A stretch of 64,000 nucleotides of DNA. Source: Spirochaetia bacterium (lineage in GTDB: Bacteria; Spirochaetota; Spirochaetia; Treponematales; Breznakiellaceae). This document shows positions 35,360 to 44,113 of the stretch, piece after piece. The notes beneath the pieces were generated by a model, which was given only the letters and a program-made list of their open reading frames with translations, ran no database searches and had not been told where the DNA came from. A program made the translations under genes and the position numbers. Within the stretch, counting starts at the first letter, position 1, and the number at the start of each line of letters is the position of its first letter. Location of the stretch: assembly GCA_025997715.1 (NCBI GenBank), contig BNUY01000001.1, positions 8,682 to 72,681 of the forward strand, given 5' to 3'.

Positions 35360-36492
35360 CCGATACCCCCTTCACTATAGACAGCGCAGACCATAGGTCT
35401 GTTTCCTACGGCCCCGGCCATGTACTCATCATCGCGGAACTGGGGACTTCCCACGGCGGCTCGACGGCAAAGGCACGGGAACTGGTTGACGCGGCGGCGG
35501 ACTCCGGGGCGGACTGCGTCAAATTCCAGATAGTTTATGCCGATGAAATCCTCCACCCCAACACCGGGGAAGTGGCCCTGCCCGGCGGCCGGATACGGCT
35601 CTATGACCGCTTTAAACAGCTTGAGTGCGATATCGGCTTTTACGGGGACTTGAAGGACTACGCCGAGTCCCGGGGCCTCCTCTTCCTGGCCAGCCCCTTC
35701 GGTATTCGGAGCGCACGGGAACTGCGGAGTCTTAAGCCCCGTCTGCTGAAAGTCGCCTCCCCGGAACTGAACTACACGGGTCTCCTTACGGAACTAGCAT
35801 CCTACGGCTTTCCCTGCCTGCTGAGTACCGGGGTTTCCCGGTTGGCGGATATTGAGGCCGCACTGGAGATTTTCCCGCCCCGGCTTGCGTGCCTTCTCCA
35901 TTGCGTTACCGCGTATCCCGCCCCGGAGCATGACTACAATCTAAATATCATGCCGAACCTGGCCGCCATATTCGGCTGTCCCGTGGGAGTCAGCGACCAC
36001 AGTGCGGACCCGGAGATGGTCCCGTCACTGGCGGCGGCCGTGGGCGCGGCGGTTATCGAGAAGCACTTCTGCCTGAGCCGGGAGGATCCGGGCCTGGACG
36101 ACCCCATAGCCCAGCCCCCCGCGGACTTTACGCGTATGGTTCGGGCGGTGCGCACGGTGGAGCCCTTGGTATTGATGGGAAGGGAGGCCGCCCTGGACGA
36201 GATGCGGCGGGAGCGGGGCAGGGAGGCCGTGAGCGCCGTCCTGGGGGACGGGATCAAGCGGTTGGCCCCCTCGGAAGCCGCCAACTACGAGCGGACCAAC
36301 CGTTCCATCCACGCGCTGCGGGACATACCCGCCGGGAGCACCCTGGAGCCTGGAGACTTCGCAGTACTGCGGACCGAAAAGATACTCCGGCCGGGGCTGC
36401 ATCCGTCCTGGGAACCGAAACTGGCGGGCAAAAAAACTACCCGGTTCATCCCTGCGGGGGAAGGGATACGGTTTGAGGATTTGCTCGGCTGA
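35356..36492 (+). CDS. NeuB-type sialic-acid-like synthase
   Basis: A 378-residue protein matching N-acetylneuraminate/legionaminate-type synthases. The TIM-barrel part has IIAELGTSHGGSTAKARELV, DCVKFQI and GVSDHSADPE; the C-terminal SAF/antifreeze-like domain has RSIHALRDIPAGSTLEPGDF. These enzymes condense phosphoenolpyruvate with a hexosamine-derived sugar to make nine-carbon acids of surface glycans or flagellin. The GNAT gene overlapping its start might supply an acetyl group; this is inference. Confidence 0.87.
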   Translation: MTDTPFTIDSADHRSVSYGPGHVLIIAELGTSHGGSTAKARELVDAAADSGADCVKFQIVYADEILHPNTGEVALPGGRIRLYDRFKQLECDIGFYGDLKDYAESRGLLFLASPFGIRSARELRSLKPRLLKVASPELNYTGLLTELASYGFPCLLSTGVSRLADIEAALEIFPPRLACLLHCVTAYPAPEHDYNLNIMPNLAAIFGCPVGVSDHSADPEMVPSLAAAVGAAVIEKHFCLSREDPGLDDPIAQPPADFTRMVRAVRTVEPLVLMGREAALDEMRRERGREAVSAVLGDGIKRLAPSEAANYERTNRSIHALRDIPAGSTLEPGDFAVLRTEKILRPGLHPSWEPKLAGKKTTRFIPAGEGIRFEDLLG

Positions 36493-36509
36493 ACAAGGAT
36501 TAAGAGAAT

Positions 36510-36596
36510 TTAACCGCGAAGGCGCCAAAGGCGACGAAGGAAAGCAAGAACAATGAAGTCTATTTCTTCCCCTTAGTCGCCTTTGCGGTTTTTCCT
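36510..36596. repeat. Interspersed palindromic repeat, copy 2
   Basis: Starts TTAACCGCGAAGGCGCCAAA. AACCGC and AAAGGCGAC (36527-36535) pair with GTCGCCTTTGCGGTT (36576-36590). It resembles copy 1 at 421-515 in sequence and fold. It sits after the NeuB gene and may serve as a transcript-end hairpin. Confidence 0.6.
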
Positions 36597-36638
36597 CTTC
36601 ATCCTAATTTGTAGTTCGTATGGTTCGTGTTTTTTTCA

Positions 36639-36666
36639 TTGCAAGATTCCCCAAATATGCTATACT
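36639..36666 (+). promoter_or_regulatory. Promoter of the molybdopterin operon
   Basis: TTGCAA at 36639-36644 and TATACT at 36661-36666 are 16 bp apart, about 30 bp before the moaC start, which has TGAGGAG at its ribosome site. Confidence 0.5.
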
Positions 36667-36694
36667 AAAAAGATATACATTGAGGAGTGATTCG

Positions 36695-37186
36695 ATGCCC
36701 GAAAGGGATTTTACCCATTTTGACGCCGGCGGCAATGCCATCATGGTTGACGTTTCTGCCAAAGAGGTGACTACCCGGACCGCCATAGCCAAGGGGGAGA
36801 TCACCGTCAATGGGGAAACCCTGGCAGCCATCCGGGGGGGGACGGCGAAAAAGGGTGATGTCCTGGGTGTGGCCCGTATCGCCGGGATCATGGCCGCCAA
36901 GCGCACCGCCGACATCATCCCCCTCTGCCATCCCCTCATTTTTGACAAGGTTACCATCGACTTTGCTATTATTGAGGCTCTGCCCCGGATAGAGGCCGTC
37001 TGTTCGGTGAAGCTTTCCGGCAAGACCGGGGCGGAGATGGAAGCCCTTACGGGGGTAACGGCGGCGCTCCTTACCATTTATGATATGTGTAAAGCCCTGG
37101 ATCGGGCCATGGTTATCGGCAATATCCGGTTGTGGGAAAAGTCCGGGGGCAAGAGCGGCCATTTTACGCGGGGCGCAGGATTATGA
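36695..37186 (+). CDS. moaC: Cyclic pyranopterin monophosphate synthase MoaC
   Basis: A 163-residue Moa[50 protein letters not shown] and [20 protein letters not shown] are all family motifs. It converts the MoaA product into cyclic pyranopterin monophosphate, the first stable precursor of molybdopterin. I chose ATG 36695 because TGAGGAG lies upstream; an earlier in-frame ATG at 36620 would pass through the promoter. Its stop overlaps the moaA start. Confidence 0.95.
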   Translation: MPERDFTHFDAGGNAIMVDVSAKEVTTRTAIAKGEITVNGETLAAIRGGTAKKGDVLGVARIAGIMAAKRTADIIPLCHPLIFDKVTIDFAIIEALPRIEAVCSVKLSGKTGAEMEALTGVTAALLTIYDMCKALDRAMVIGNIRLWEKSGGKSGHFTRGAGL

Positions 37187-38202
37187 TTGACCGGTATGGC
37201 AGGATCATTGACTATCTCCGCATCTCCGTAACCGACCGGTGCAATCTGCGCTGTGTCTACTGTATGCCCGCGGAAGGGGTGGCGTGGAAGCCCCACGATG
37301 AGGTGCTTTCCTTTGAGGAGATCCTCCGGCTCTGTGCCGTCATGGCAGGCCTGGGGATCCGCAAGGTCAAGATTACCGGCGGGGAACCCCTGGTGCGTAA
37401 GGGGGTTGCTCTCTTTATCGCGAAGCTCCGGGCCATTCCGGGGATCGAGCAGGTGACCATCACCACCAACGGCCTCCTGCTGGAGGAATTTTTCGATGAG
37501 GCCGGGGACTGTTACCCTGCGGGCAACTTAGTGGACGGCGTCAATATCAGCCTGGATACCCTGGACCCGGAGCGGTTCAGCAAGGTCACCCGGACTGCCC
37601 TCGACGCATTTGCCCGTGGGCAAGGCTTGCCCGCCGTACTGCGGGCCTTGGACCGCGCCCAATCCCTGGGTATCCCGGTCAAGCTGAACTGCGTGCCCCT
37701 CCGTGGTTTCAATGAAGCGGACCTTCCCGCCCTGGCCGCCCTTGCCCAAACTGCAAATCGGGCGGTTCGTTTCATCGAACTCATGCCGTTGGGCTCCGCG
37801 AATTCCCTGGACTTCATTCCCGGCGCCGAGGTTGCGGCCCTGCTGGAGCGGGTCTACGGCCCACTGGTCCCCTATCCCGGCACACTGGGTAACGGCCCTG
37901 CGGAATACTATGTTTTGCCGGGGTTTGCCGGTAAGATCGGCTTTATCAATGCGGTGAGTGAGGGTTTCTGCGAGACCTGTAACCGCCTGCGGCTCAGTTC
38001 CGGCGGCATCCTCAAGCCTTGCCTTTCCAGTGACTCAGGGCTTGACCTGCGGGCACTGCTCCGGGGCGGCGCTTCCGATGCGGAGATCCGGGCGGCAGCG
38101 GCGGAATTGGCGGCTCAAAAGCCCCCGTCTCACAACTTTTCGGCGGTTTATGAGCGGGAGCGGACAAAACACAAAAGCGGTATGTACCACATCGGTGGAT
38201 AG
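37183..38202 (+). CDS. moaA: GTP 3',8-cyclase MoaA (radical SAM)
   Basis: A 339-residue MoaA. The radical SAM cluster motif is [21 protein letters not shown] follows; the second Fe-S cluster is [13 protein letters not shown] with a later Cys in LKPCL. It makes 3',8-cyclo-GTP from GTP. The ATG at 37183 overlaps the moaC stop, so the two enzymes of the same step are made together. Confidence 0.95.
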   Translation: MIDRYGRIIDYLRISVTDRCNLRCVYCMPAEGVAWKPHDEVLSFEEILRLCAVMAGLGIRKVKITGGEPLVRKGVALFIAKLRAIPGIEQVTITTNGLLLEEFFDEAGDCYPAGNLVDGVNISLDTLDPERFSKVTRTALDAFARGQGLPAVLRALDRAQSLGIPVKLNCVPLRGFNEADLPALAALAQTANRAVRFIELMPLGSANSLDFIPGAEVAALLERVYGPLVPYPGTLGNGPAEYYVLPGFAGKIGFINAVSEGFCETCNRLRLSSGGILKPCLSSDSGLDLRALLRGGASDAEIRAAAAELAAQKPPSHNFSAVYERERTKHKSGMYHIGG

Positions 38203-38233
38203 CGGCGGCACTAATGAGAGGTTAAGATAGGAT

Positions 38234-38662
38234 ATGGGAAAGGTTTTAGCGGTATGCACGAGCCCCGCCAAGGGGACGGCAAAGCGGAATGTTGGGAAGG
38301 CGGAACTGGTGGAGGATCATGGCCTCAAGGGGGACGCCCACGCGGGCAAGTGGCACCGGCAGGTGAGCCTTCTGTCCCACCAGAAGATCGAGGCATTCCG
38401 GGCCCGGGGCGCGGAGGTGGTGGATGGCGACTTTGGGGAGAACCTGGTGGTGGACGGCATAGATTTTTCGAGTCTCCCGGTGGGGACCGTCTTCCGTTCC
38501 GGGGACATCACCCTGGAAATGACCCAGATAGGCAAGGAATGTCATAATGGCTGTCAGATCTTCCAGACCATGGGAGATTGTATCATGCCCCGGGAAGGTG
38601 TTTTTGCCCGGGTTATTCATGGAGGCGTGATCAGCGCCGGGGATGAAATCAATGTCCAGTAA
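38234..38662 (+). CDS. MOSC-domain protein
   Basis: A 142-residue single-domain MOSC protein: GLKGDAHAGKWHRQVSLLS is the family signature and CHNGC holds the conserved cysteine of the sulfur-carrier fold. MOSC proteins bind molybdenum cofactor or move sulfur to it. Its position between moaA and the MogA/MoaB gene supports a role in cofactor maturation. It overlaps the next gene by 11 bp. Confidence 0.88.
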   Translation: MGKVLAVCTSPAKGTAKRNVGKAELVEDHGLKGDAHAGKWHRQVSLLSHQKIEAFRARGAEVVDGDFGENLVVDGIDFSSLPVGTVFRSGDITLEMTQIGKECHNGCQIFQTMGDCIMPREGVFARVIHGGVISAGDEINVQ

Positions 38663-39149
38663 AGAATCTTCACAATATGCCTACCGGGTGGCAATCATCA
38701 TCTCCAGCGACCGGTGTGCCCGGGGGGAGCAGGAGGACCAGAGCGGCCCTTTGATCAAGCAAATGGTCACTGCCGCCGGCTTCCAGGTGGTGGACCTTAC
38801 CGTATTGCCGGATGAGCTGCCCCTCCTGGAGGCTAAGCTGAAGCAACTCTGCGACACATATACCGCAAACCTAATTCTCACCTCAGGGGGTACCGGCTTT
38901 TCCCCCCGCGATCTGATGCCCGAGGCTACCCTGGCGGTGGCTGAACGCGTGGTTCCCGGCATAAGCGAAGCCATACGCGGGAGGAGCCTCGGCATCAACC
39001 CCCGGGCCATGCTTAGCCGGGCGATTTCGGTGATCCGGAAGGATACCCTGATCATCAACCTGCCGGGCAGCCCCAATGCGGTGCGGGAAAGCCTGGAGTT
39101 CATCATGGGATCACTCCGGCACGGGTTGGACATGCTCACCGATAGGTGA
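38652..39149 (+). CDS. MogA/MoaB-type molybdopterin adenylyltransferase
   Basis: A 165-residue protein with the MoCF fold: AIIISSDRCARGEQEDQSGP, ILTSGGTGFSPRDLMPEA and INLPGSPNAVRESLEFIM. It activates molybdopterin with ATP for metal insertion. I prefer ATG 38652, with GGGG upstream, to ATG 38643. moaE, moaD and moeA are not in the window. No molybdoenzyme is visible here either. Confidence 0.9.
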   Translation: MSSKESSQYAYRVAIIISSDRCARGEQEDQSGPLIKQMVTAAGFQVVDLTVLPDELPLLEAKLKQLCDTYTANLILTSGGTGFSPRDLMPEATLAVAERVVPGISEAIRGRSLGINPRAMLSRAISVIRKDTLIINLPGSPNAVRESLEFIMGSLRHGLDMLTDR

Positions 39150-39266
39150 GATGTTTGATGAATTTCGTCTTCCCGTAACGGGCGTTCCAATACATTAGTC
39201 AATTTCCTCTATAATTTGGGCAAAACTCATATTTTCAAAAATTTGTCAAAATTCCTAAAAAAAAGC

Positions 39267-39303
39267 TTGACATATTGTACTAGGTCTATTATGATTGTAC
39301 TAG
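39267..39303 (+). promoter_or_regulatory. GntR promoter with repeated operator, possibly leaderless
   Basis: TTGACA at 39267-39272 and TATGAT at 39290-39295 have the ideal 17-bp spacing. TTGTACTAG occurs twice, at 39275-39283 and 39295-39303, 20 bp apart, once in the spacer and once overlapping the expected start of transcription. The ATG follows at 39304, so the mRNA would begin almost at the start codon. The repeats are likely operators for the GntR protein itself. Confidence 0.65.
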
Positions 39304-39696
39304 ATGAATATGACAATAGTAAAAGCGCCGGAAAATATCAGCTTTTCCCTGGATAACGGCAGCGGCGTACCGGTATACCGGCAGATTATCAACCAGATTG
39401 AAAACGCGGTGGTGTCCGGGCGTATGGCGGTGGGTGACCGTCTGCCCACGATCCGTTCCCTGGCGGTGGGCCTCAAAATTAACCCCAACACCATAGCCAA
39501 GGCCTATAACGAATTGGAAATCCGCGGGATTGTGCAGACCCAGGTGGGGAGCGGCACCTATATTGCCGACAAAAAGCCGGATGTCGCCGATGCCCGGCAA
39601 AAAAGGCTTCGGGAGGCGGCGGAACGGTTTTTGCAGGAGGCGGGCGAGTTGGGCGCCGGACGAGAGGAACTTATCAAGTTACTGGAGGATATATGA
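39304..39696 (+). CDS. GntR-family (YtrA-type) transcriptional regulator
   Basis: A 130-residue protein: a winged helix with PVYRQIINQIENAVVSGRMA, GDRLPTIRSLAVGLKINPNT and IAKAYNELEIRGIVQTQVGSG, then a short helical tail of the YtrA type without a ligand domain. YtrA-type repressors usually control an ABC transporter that lies downstream, as here (40828-44102). It has no visible ribosome site and is the start of the operon. It overlaps the SPFH gene by 4 bp. Confidence 0.9.
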   Translation: MNMTIVKAPENISFSLDNGSGVPVYRQIINQIENAVVSGRMAVGDRLPTIRSLAVGLKINPNTIAKAYNELEIRGIVQTQVGSGTYIADKKPDVADARQKRLREAAERFLQEAGELGAGREELIKLLEDI

Positions 39697-40673
39697 GAAT
39701 TGCAAAGACGAACGAAACGGGGTATGTAAAAAATGTACACGGCGGGAAGCGCCGGGCATACGCATCGCTTATCGGGTACACCCTGTTTTGGTGTACGGTG
39801 TGTTGGGCGGCGGTTTATTACGGCGGGTTTGTTCCGTGGCTCAAGGTTCCCGGGATTTCCGGCGCTACAATTACGCTATTCGTTTTGTCGCTGCTGTTAA
39901 TCGGCATACGCAAAGCGAATGAGTGGGAGCGCGCCGTGGTGCTGCGCCTGGGGAAGTTCAAAGCGATACGCGGACCGGGGCTTTATTTTGCGGCGCCCTT
40001 TATTGACCGTGTTGCAAAAACTATCGACATACGGATTCGGGTAACGGATTTTTCGGCCCAGGAAACCCTCACCCTGGATTCGGTTACGGTAACGGTTGAC
40101 GCGCTGTGTTTTTGGCTTATCTGGGACCCGGAAAAGGCGGTGCTGGAACTGGAGGACTACGAGGACGCAGTGATTCTGTCGTCAAAGACTGCGCTTCGTA
40201 ACGCCATATCAAGCCATGACTTAACAACCTTTTTGCATCGCGGCGATATTATTGAAGGCGAAATACAGACCCAGGTTGACAAAAAAACAACCGAGTGGGG
40301 TATTACCGTTCAGCATATCGAAATAACCGATATACAGATCCCCGAATCATTGCAGGATTCCCTTTCGCGGCTTGCCGTTGCGGAACGTGAAAAGAAAAGC
40401 CGCATCCTCCTGGCGGAAGCGGAAATCGAGGTCGCTAAAAAACTGGAAGAGGCGGTGCAGATTTATTCAAAGAATGAACCGGCGATGAAGTTGAAAATAC
40501 TTTCGATTTTGAACGAAGGTTTAAAGGCAGGGAACTCAATGATGCTCGTACCAAGCTCAATTACGGAAAAATTGCAGGGTACGGATATTTTCGGGTTGGC
40601 GGCGTTGAACGAAAATCGAAGAAATTTAACCACGGACCACGCGGACCACACGGACGACACGAATAGTATCTGA
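39693..40673 (+). CDS. SPFH/stomatin-like membrane protein
   Basis: A 326-residue protein with two N-terminal membrane segments, then a Band 7/SPFH domain: NEWERAVVLRLGKFKAIRGP, GLYFAAPFIDRV, LTLDSVTVTVDALCFW and RNAISSHDLTTFLHRGDIIE. It resembles slipins, which organise membrane microdomains and control proteases. The last 18 residues (NLTTDHADHTDDT and so on) are encoded by an interspersed repeat and are probably not original. It overlaps the regulator gene by 4 bp. Confidence 0.88.
   Translation: MRIAKTNETGYVKNVHGGKRRAYASLIGYTLFWCTVCWAAVYYGGFVPWLKVPGISGATITLFVLSLLLIGIRKANEWERAVVLRLGKFKAIRGPGLYFAAPFIDRVAKTIDIRIRVTDFSAQETLTLDSVTVTVDALCFWLIWDPEKAVLELEDYEDAVILSSKTALRNAISSHDLTTFLHRGDIIEGEIQTQVDKKTTEWGITVQHIEITDIQIPESLQDSLSRLAVAEREKKSRILLAEAEIEVAKKLEEAVQIYSKNEPAMKLKILSILNEGLKAGNSMMLVPSSITEKLQGTDIFGLAALNENRRNLTTDHADHTDDTNSI
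40624..40666 (+). repeat. Interspersed repeat inside the 3' end of the SPFH gene
   Basis: TTTAACCACGGACCACGCGG plus CCACACGGACGACACGAATAG is a degenerate CCACGGA/CCACACGGA tandem that begins like the palindromic repeats at 421 and 36510. It is read in frame as the C-terminal tail of the SPFH protein. Confidence 0.6.
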
Positions 40674-40700
40674 ATTAGGAGGAGTGATAGAAGATGAAGA

Positions 40701-40777
40701 ATTTTAACCACGAAAAAAACAAAAACACACGAAAAAGAAAAAAGAATTTCGGTATTTTTCGTGAATTTTCGTGGTTG
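40701..40777. repeat. AT-rich palindromic repeat between the SPFH and ABC genes
   Basis: AACCACGAAAA near the left end and TTTTCGTGGTT near the right end form a long hairpin of the same family pattern (TTTTAACCACGAA...). It lies only about 35 bp from the SPFH stop codon. It could weaken read-through between SPFH and the ABC genes. Confidence 0.6.
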
Positions 40778-40827
40778 TTTTTTGATTTTTTCAGTTCTAA
40801 AAGCGTATGTATAAAGGAGGAGACAAA

Positions 40828-41511
40828 ATGAAGGTGATACAGGCATCTGATGTGGTGAAAGATTATGGGTTGAACGGGACAACGGTACATGCCCTGCGCG
40901 GGGTAAACCTTGCGTTTGAAGCGGGGGAGTTTGCGGCGATTGCCGGGCCGTCGGGGAGCGGGAAGTCGACGTTCCTCCATCTGGTCGGCTGCCTTGATAC
41001 GGTTACGTCGGGGAATATCGCCATCGCCGGCAGCACTGTTTCTGCGATGTCGAAGACGCAGCTGGCCCTGCTCCGGCGGAACAGTATCGGCTTTATTTTC
41101 CAGGCATACAACCTGATCCCCGTGCTGAGCTGTATAGAAAACGTGAGCTTTCCCTTAACGCTGATCGGCGTGGACAAACACGAAGCGCGGGAACGCAGCC
41201 TCAAGGCGCTCGCCGAGGTGGGCCTTGAGGGCATGGAAAACCGGCGGCCCAAGGAGATGAGTGGCGGCCAGCAGCAGCGGGTGGCCATAGCCCGTGCCCT
41301 GGTCAAGGAACCGGCGCTGATCCTCGCCGACGAACCGACGGCAAACCTCGATTCAAAGACGGGGCGCGAAATACTTGAGCTGATGCTCCGGCTAAACGGA
41401 AGCGCCGGAACCACCTTCGTCTTTTCGACCCACGATGCAATGGTGATGGAGTTCGCCCGGCGCATCGTGCATATCCGCGACGGACAGGTTGAGAGAGAGG
41501 AGCGAAAATGA
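40828..41511 (+). CDS. ABC transporter ATP-binding protein (LolD/MacB-type)
   Basis: A 227-residue ATPase: Walker A GPSGSGKSTFLH, Q-loop with FIFQAYNLIPVL, signature MSGGQQQRVAIARAL, Walker B ALILADEPTANLD and the switch FSTHDAMVM. The sequence is of the LolD/MacB class that powers FtsX-like permeases for lipoprotein release or mechanotransmission. The ATG at 40828 has AAAGGAGG upstream. It overlaps the first permease gene by 4 bp. Confidence 0.94.
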   Translation: MKVIQASDVVKDYGLNGTTVHALRGVNLAFEAGEFAAIAGPSGSGKSTFLHLVGCLDTVTSGNIAIAGSTVSAMSKTQLALLRRNSIGFIFQAYNLIPVLSCIENVSFPLTLIGVDKHEARERSLKALAEVGLEGMENRRPKEMSGGQQQRVAIARALVKEPALILADEPTANLDSKTGREILELMLRLNGSAGTTFVFSTHDAMVMEFARRIVHIRDGQVEREERK

Positions 41512-42830
41512 TAGCAATAGCGGGTATTATAGAGTTGAATCGCATCGCTTTCCGTAATTTGGCGCGGCACCGGGTCAAGACCATCCTGACCTGTACCGCC
41601 ATTATGGTAAGCGTAGCCATGTACATCTTTGTTGACGGCTGGCTTTCCGGCATGAACATTGAGTCGAAACGGAACATCGTCAGCTACGAAATGGGCGCGG
41701 CAAAATTACAGGCCCGCGCCTACATCGACAAGCTCGACGAAAAGCCGATGTACGAAAACTTTGCCGGCTGGACGAGCTACGCCGCCGCCCTCGATGCCGC
41801 CGGTTACGACAGCGCCCCCCGCTTTGTTTTTTCAGGTACACTGTTCTCGGAGACCGGTTCCGCGCCGATTGAGTTTAACGCCGTCGATCCCGAAGATGAC
41901 GCGGCGTTATTGCGCTATGCCGGTTGGGTAGAGCAGGGGCGTTACATACAAAGCGGCGCGTTTGAAATTGTCCTCGGCGCGGAGACGGCGAAAAAGCTCC
42001 ATGTCGGCGGTCCCGGTGACAACAACGACGTGCGCATCTCCACGGTGATTGATGTAAAGGATGAAGGCGGGGCCGTGCGGCATGTGTACCAGATTATTGA
42101 TGCCGTGGTTGTCGGCACGATTAATTCACCCAACCCGAAAAACAACAACAACTGCGCGTGGATACCCCTTGACGTGCTGCAGGACGACGCAGGGATGATG
42201 CTCGACGGTCATGTCACCGAGTTACTGATACGCGCTAAAAATGCCGATGACTCAGCCGTTCCCGGTCCATTTGAGTCGCCGCAAACGATTGCCGCAAATA
42301 TCGCCGTTACCGTAACCCTGCCGCCGGAGTTGGGCATCTTTGGCTGGGAAACCTATAGCGCCGATTACCTGGCGGCCGCCGCGGGGGACAACTGGAGTAC
42401 GCGCATCATGGTAATCATTCTGTTCATCCTTTCGTTCCTCGGCATTGCGAACACGATGCTGTTGGCGATACTGGAACGTACAAAGGAAATCGGCATGATG
42501 CGCGCCCAGGGGATGACCGACGGCCAGCTTGTCTTTACCTATATGATTGAGGCCGGCATGGTAGGCATTTTCGGCGCGGCCCTTGGCGTCATCATTGGGT
42601 GCCTCATCAATATACCGATGGTGAAGTACGGTATCGACTTTTCGCAGATGATGGGGTCAATGAACGGCAACATGGGCTACCGTGTCAACGGCGTTTTCCG
42701 TTCGGCGTGGAATGTTCCGGTTATTATCGGTACGGGTATCATCGCGGTGTTACTATCATCGGTAACGGCATTTTTCCCCACCCGGCGTGCGCTCAAAATG
42801 CCGATCACCGAAAGCCTGCGGTTTGAATGA
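41508..42830 (+). CDS. FtsX/MacB-type ABC permease, first
   Basis: A 440-residue membrane protein with one N-terminal segment (KTILTCTAIMVSVAMYIFVD), a large periplasmic domain and three C-terminal segments. The cytoplasmic elbow ERTKEIGMMRAQGMTDGQL and the ending PTRRALKMPITESLRFE are family features. It forms the transport unit with the ATPase just before and the second permease just after. A role in moving lipoproteins or other envelope cargo is inferred from family and neighbours. Confidence 0.9.
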   Translation: MIAIAGIIELNRIAFRNLARHRVKTILTCTAIMVSVAMYIFVDGWLSGMNIESKRNIVSYEMGAAKLQARAYIDKLDEKPMYENFAGWTSYAAALDAAGYDSAPRFVFSGTLFSETGSAPIEFNAVDPEDDAALLRYAGWVEQGRYIQSGAFEIVLGAETAKKLHVGGPGDNNDVRISTVIDVKDEGGAVRHVYQIIDAVVVGTINSPNPKNNNNCAWIPLDVLQDDAGMMLDGHVTELLIRAKNADDSAVPGPFESPQTIAANIAVTVTLPPELGIFGWETYSADYLAAAAGDNWSTRIMVIILFILSFLGIANTMLLAILERTKEIGMMRAQGMTDGQLVFTYMIEAGMVGIFGAALGVIIGCLINIPMVKYGIDFSQMMGSMNGNMGYRVNGVFRSAWNVPVIIGTGIIAVLLSSVTAFFPTRRALKMPITESLRFE

Positions 42831-42842
42831 GGAGGAGGTATC

Positions 42843-44102
42843 ATGAAGTCAAGTAGTTTTTCTGCATTAGTCACTATCGCATGGCGGAATATTAAACGGA
42901 ATGCGCGGCGTACATCGCTCTGCATTGTTGCCGTTGCCATAGCGGTGTTTTTTACCATCGTGATGCAATCAATGACGACCGGCATGATGGCGGGCATGGA
43001 AAACGTGGTGCAGGTGTTTGATACGGGGCACGTCAGCATTGCCTCTGCGGACTTCGAGGCAGAGAAGGAATACTCCCCCGCACAGTATCCCGTTGCCGGG
43101 GGCCGAAGCGCCGCAGAATTAACCCAGGCTGCCAAGGCCCTGCCGGGTGTGCGCGCCGTGTTTCCCCGCATCACCGTCTACGCGACGCTGCAGGACAGCA
43201 CGAAAAAACACGCTCTGCTCTGGGGGCTCGACATCGACGGCGAGACGGCGGCGAACAACTTTAACATGACCGATAAATCAAACGGTCTTGTCGAAGGGCG
43301 TTTCCCTGCGCCGGGCACGAACGAATGCGCCGTGGGGACGGTTTTTGCCAAAAAGACCGGCCTCGGCATTGGTGACAAGATTCCGCTCAAAACGGTGTCC
43401 GCGCAATTCTCCGACAAGATGTGGGCGCCTCTAATCACCGGTATCTACGAGTTTGATTACCAGAAATACGACGAAGACACGATACTTGTTGACTTTGACC
43501 GCCTGCAACGGCTGCTCGTCTTAGGGGAAGCAACGCAGCAACTCTACATTTTTGCCGATACGGCGGCCCGGAGCGAAACTCTTGCCAAAGAACTAACAAG
43601 CATATTTGGTGATGATGATGTTATCCGTGATTGGCGTGATAATTATTTTGTGGCAATGATGAATCAGACCAAGGTGATTTATTACCTCGTCTACCTCGTG
43701 TTCATCATCGTGGCCAGTTTCCTCATTGTGAATACCGTGGTGATGATTATCCACGAGCGCATAAAAGAAATTGGCATGATGGGCAGCCTGGGCATGACGC
43801 GGCGGGAAATTGTGCAGGTGTTTTTCTTTGAAGCGCTGTTCCTCAGCATATTGGGCGCACTGGCCGGTTGTGCGGCAGGGGGGATAGTCACTTTTATTGG
43901 CTCATGGTTCCCCTTTGACTTTAACGCGATGACCGGCGGCGGCATGAAGGAATTCCCGATTTCGGGCACCATCTACCTTAACTTCTCGCCGGGCATACTT
44001 GCAGGCGGTTTTGTCTTCGGCGTCGTGATTGCGTCGATTTGTACGTTAATACCATCGCTGAAGAGCGCGTTCGTTGAACCGGTCGAGGCGCTGCGAAGAT
44101 AG
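42843..44102 (+). CDS. FtsX/MacB-type ABC permease, second
   Basis: A 419-residue paralogue of the preceding permease: N-terminal membrane segment, periplasmic domain (LTQAAKALPGVRAVFPRITV), elbow HERIKEIGMMGSLGMTRREI, and three C-terminal segments. GAGGAGGTATC precedes the start. A pair of different permeases implies a heterodimer, as in LolCDE. The Fic gene begins 12 bp downstream, unusual for a LolCDE-like operon. Confidence 0.9.
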   Translation: MKSSSFSALVTIAWRNIKRNARRTSLCIVAVAIAVFFTIVMQSMTTGMMAGMENVVQVFDTGHVSIASADFEAEKEYSPAQYPVAGGRSAAELTQAAKALPGVRAVFPRITVYATLQDSTKKHALLWGLDIDGETAANNFNMTDKSNGLVEGRFPAPGTNECAVGTVFAKKTGLGIGDKIPLKTVSAQFSDKMWAPLITGIYEFDYQKYDEDTILVDFDRLQRLLVLGEATQQLYIFADTAARSETLAKELTSIFGDDDVIRDWRDNYFVAMMNQTKVIYYLVYLVFIIVASFLIVNTVVMIIHERIKEIGMMGSLGMTRREIVQVFFFEALFLSILGALAGCAAGGIVTFIGSWFPFDFNAMTGGGMKEFPISGTIYLNFSPGILAGGFVFGVVIASICTLIPSLKSAFVEPVEALRR

Positions 44103-44113
44103 GAGAAATGGGC

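Noticed and set aside
36493-36694. Molybdenum-cofactor riboswitch upstream of moaC
   Set aside because: The region is short and holds the palindromic repeat and a plain promoter; I see no Moco-aptamer-like core.
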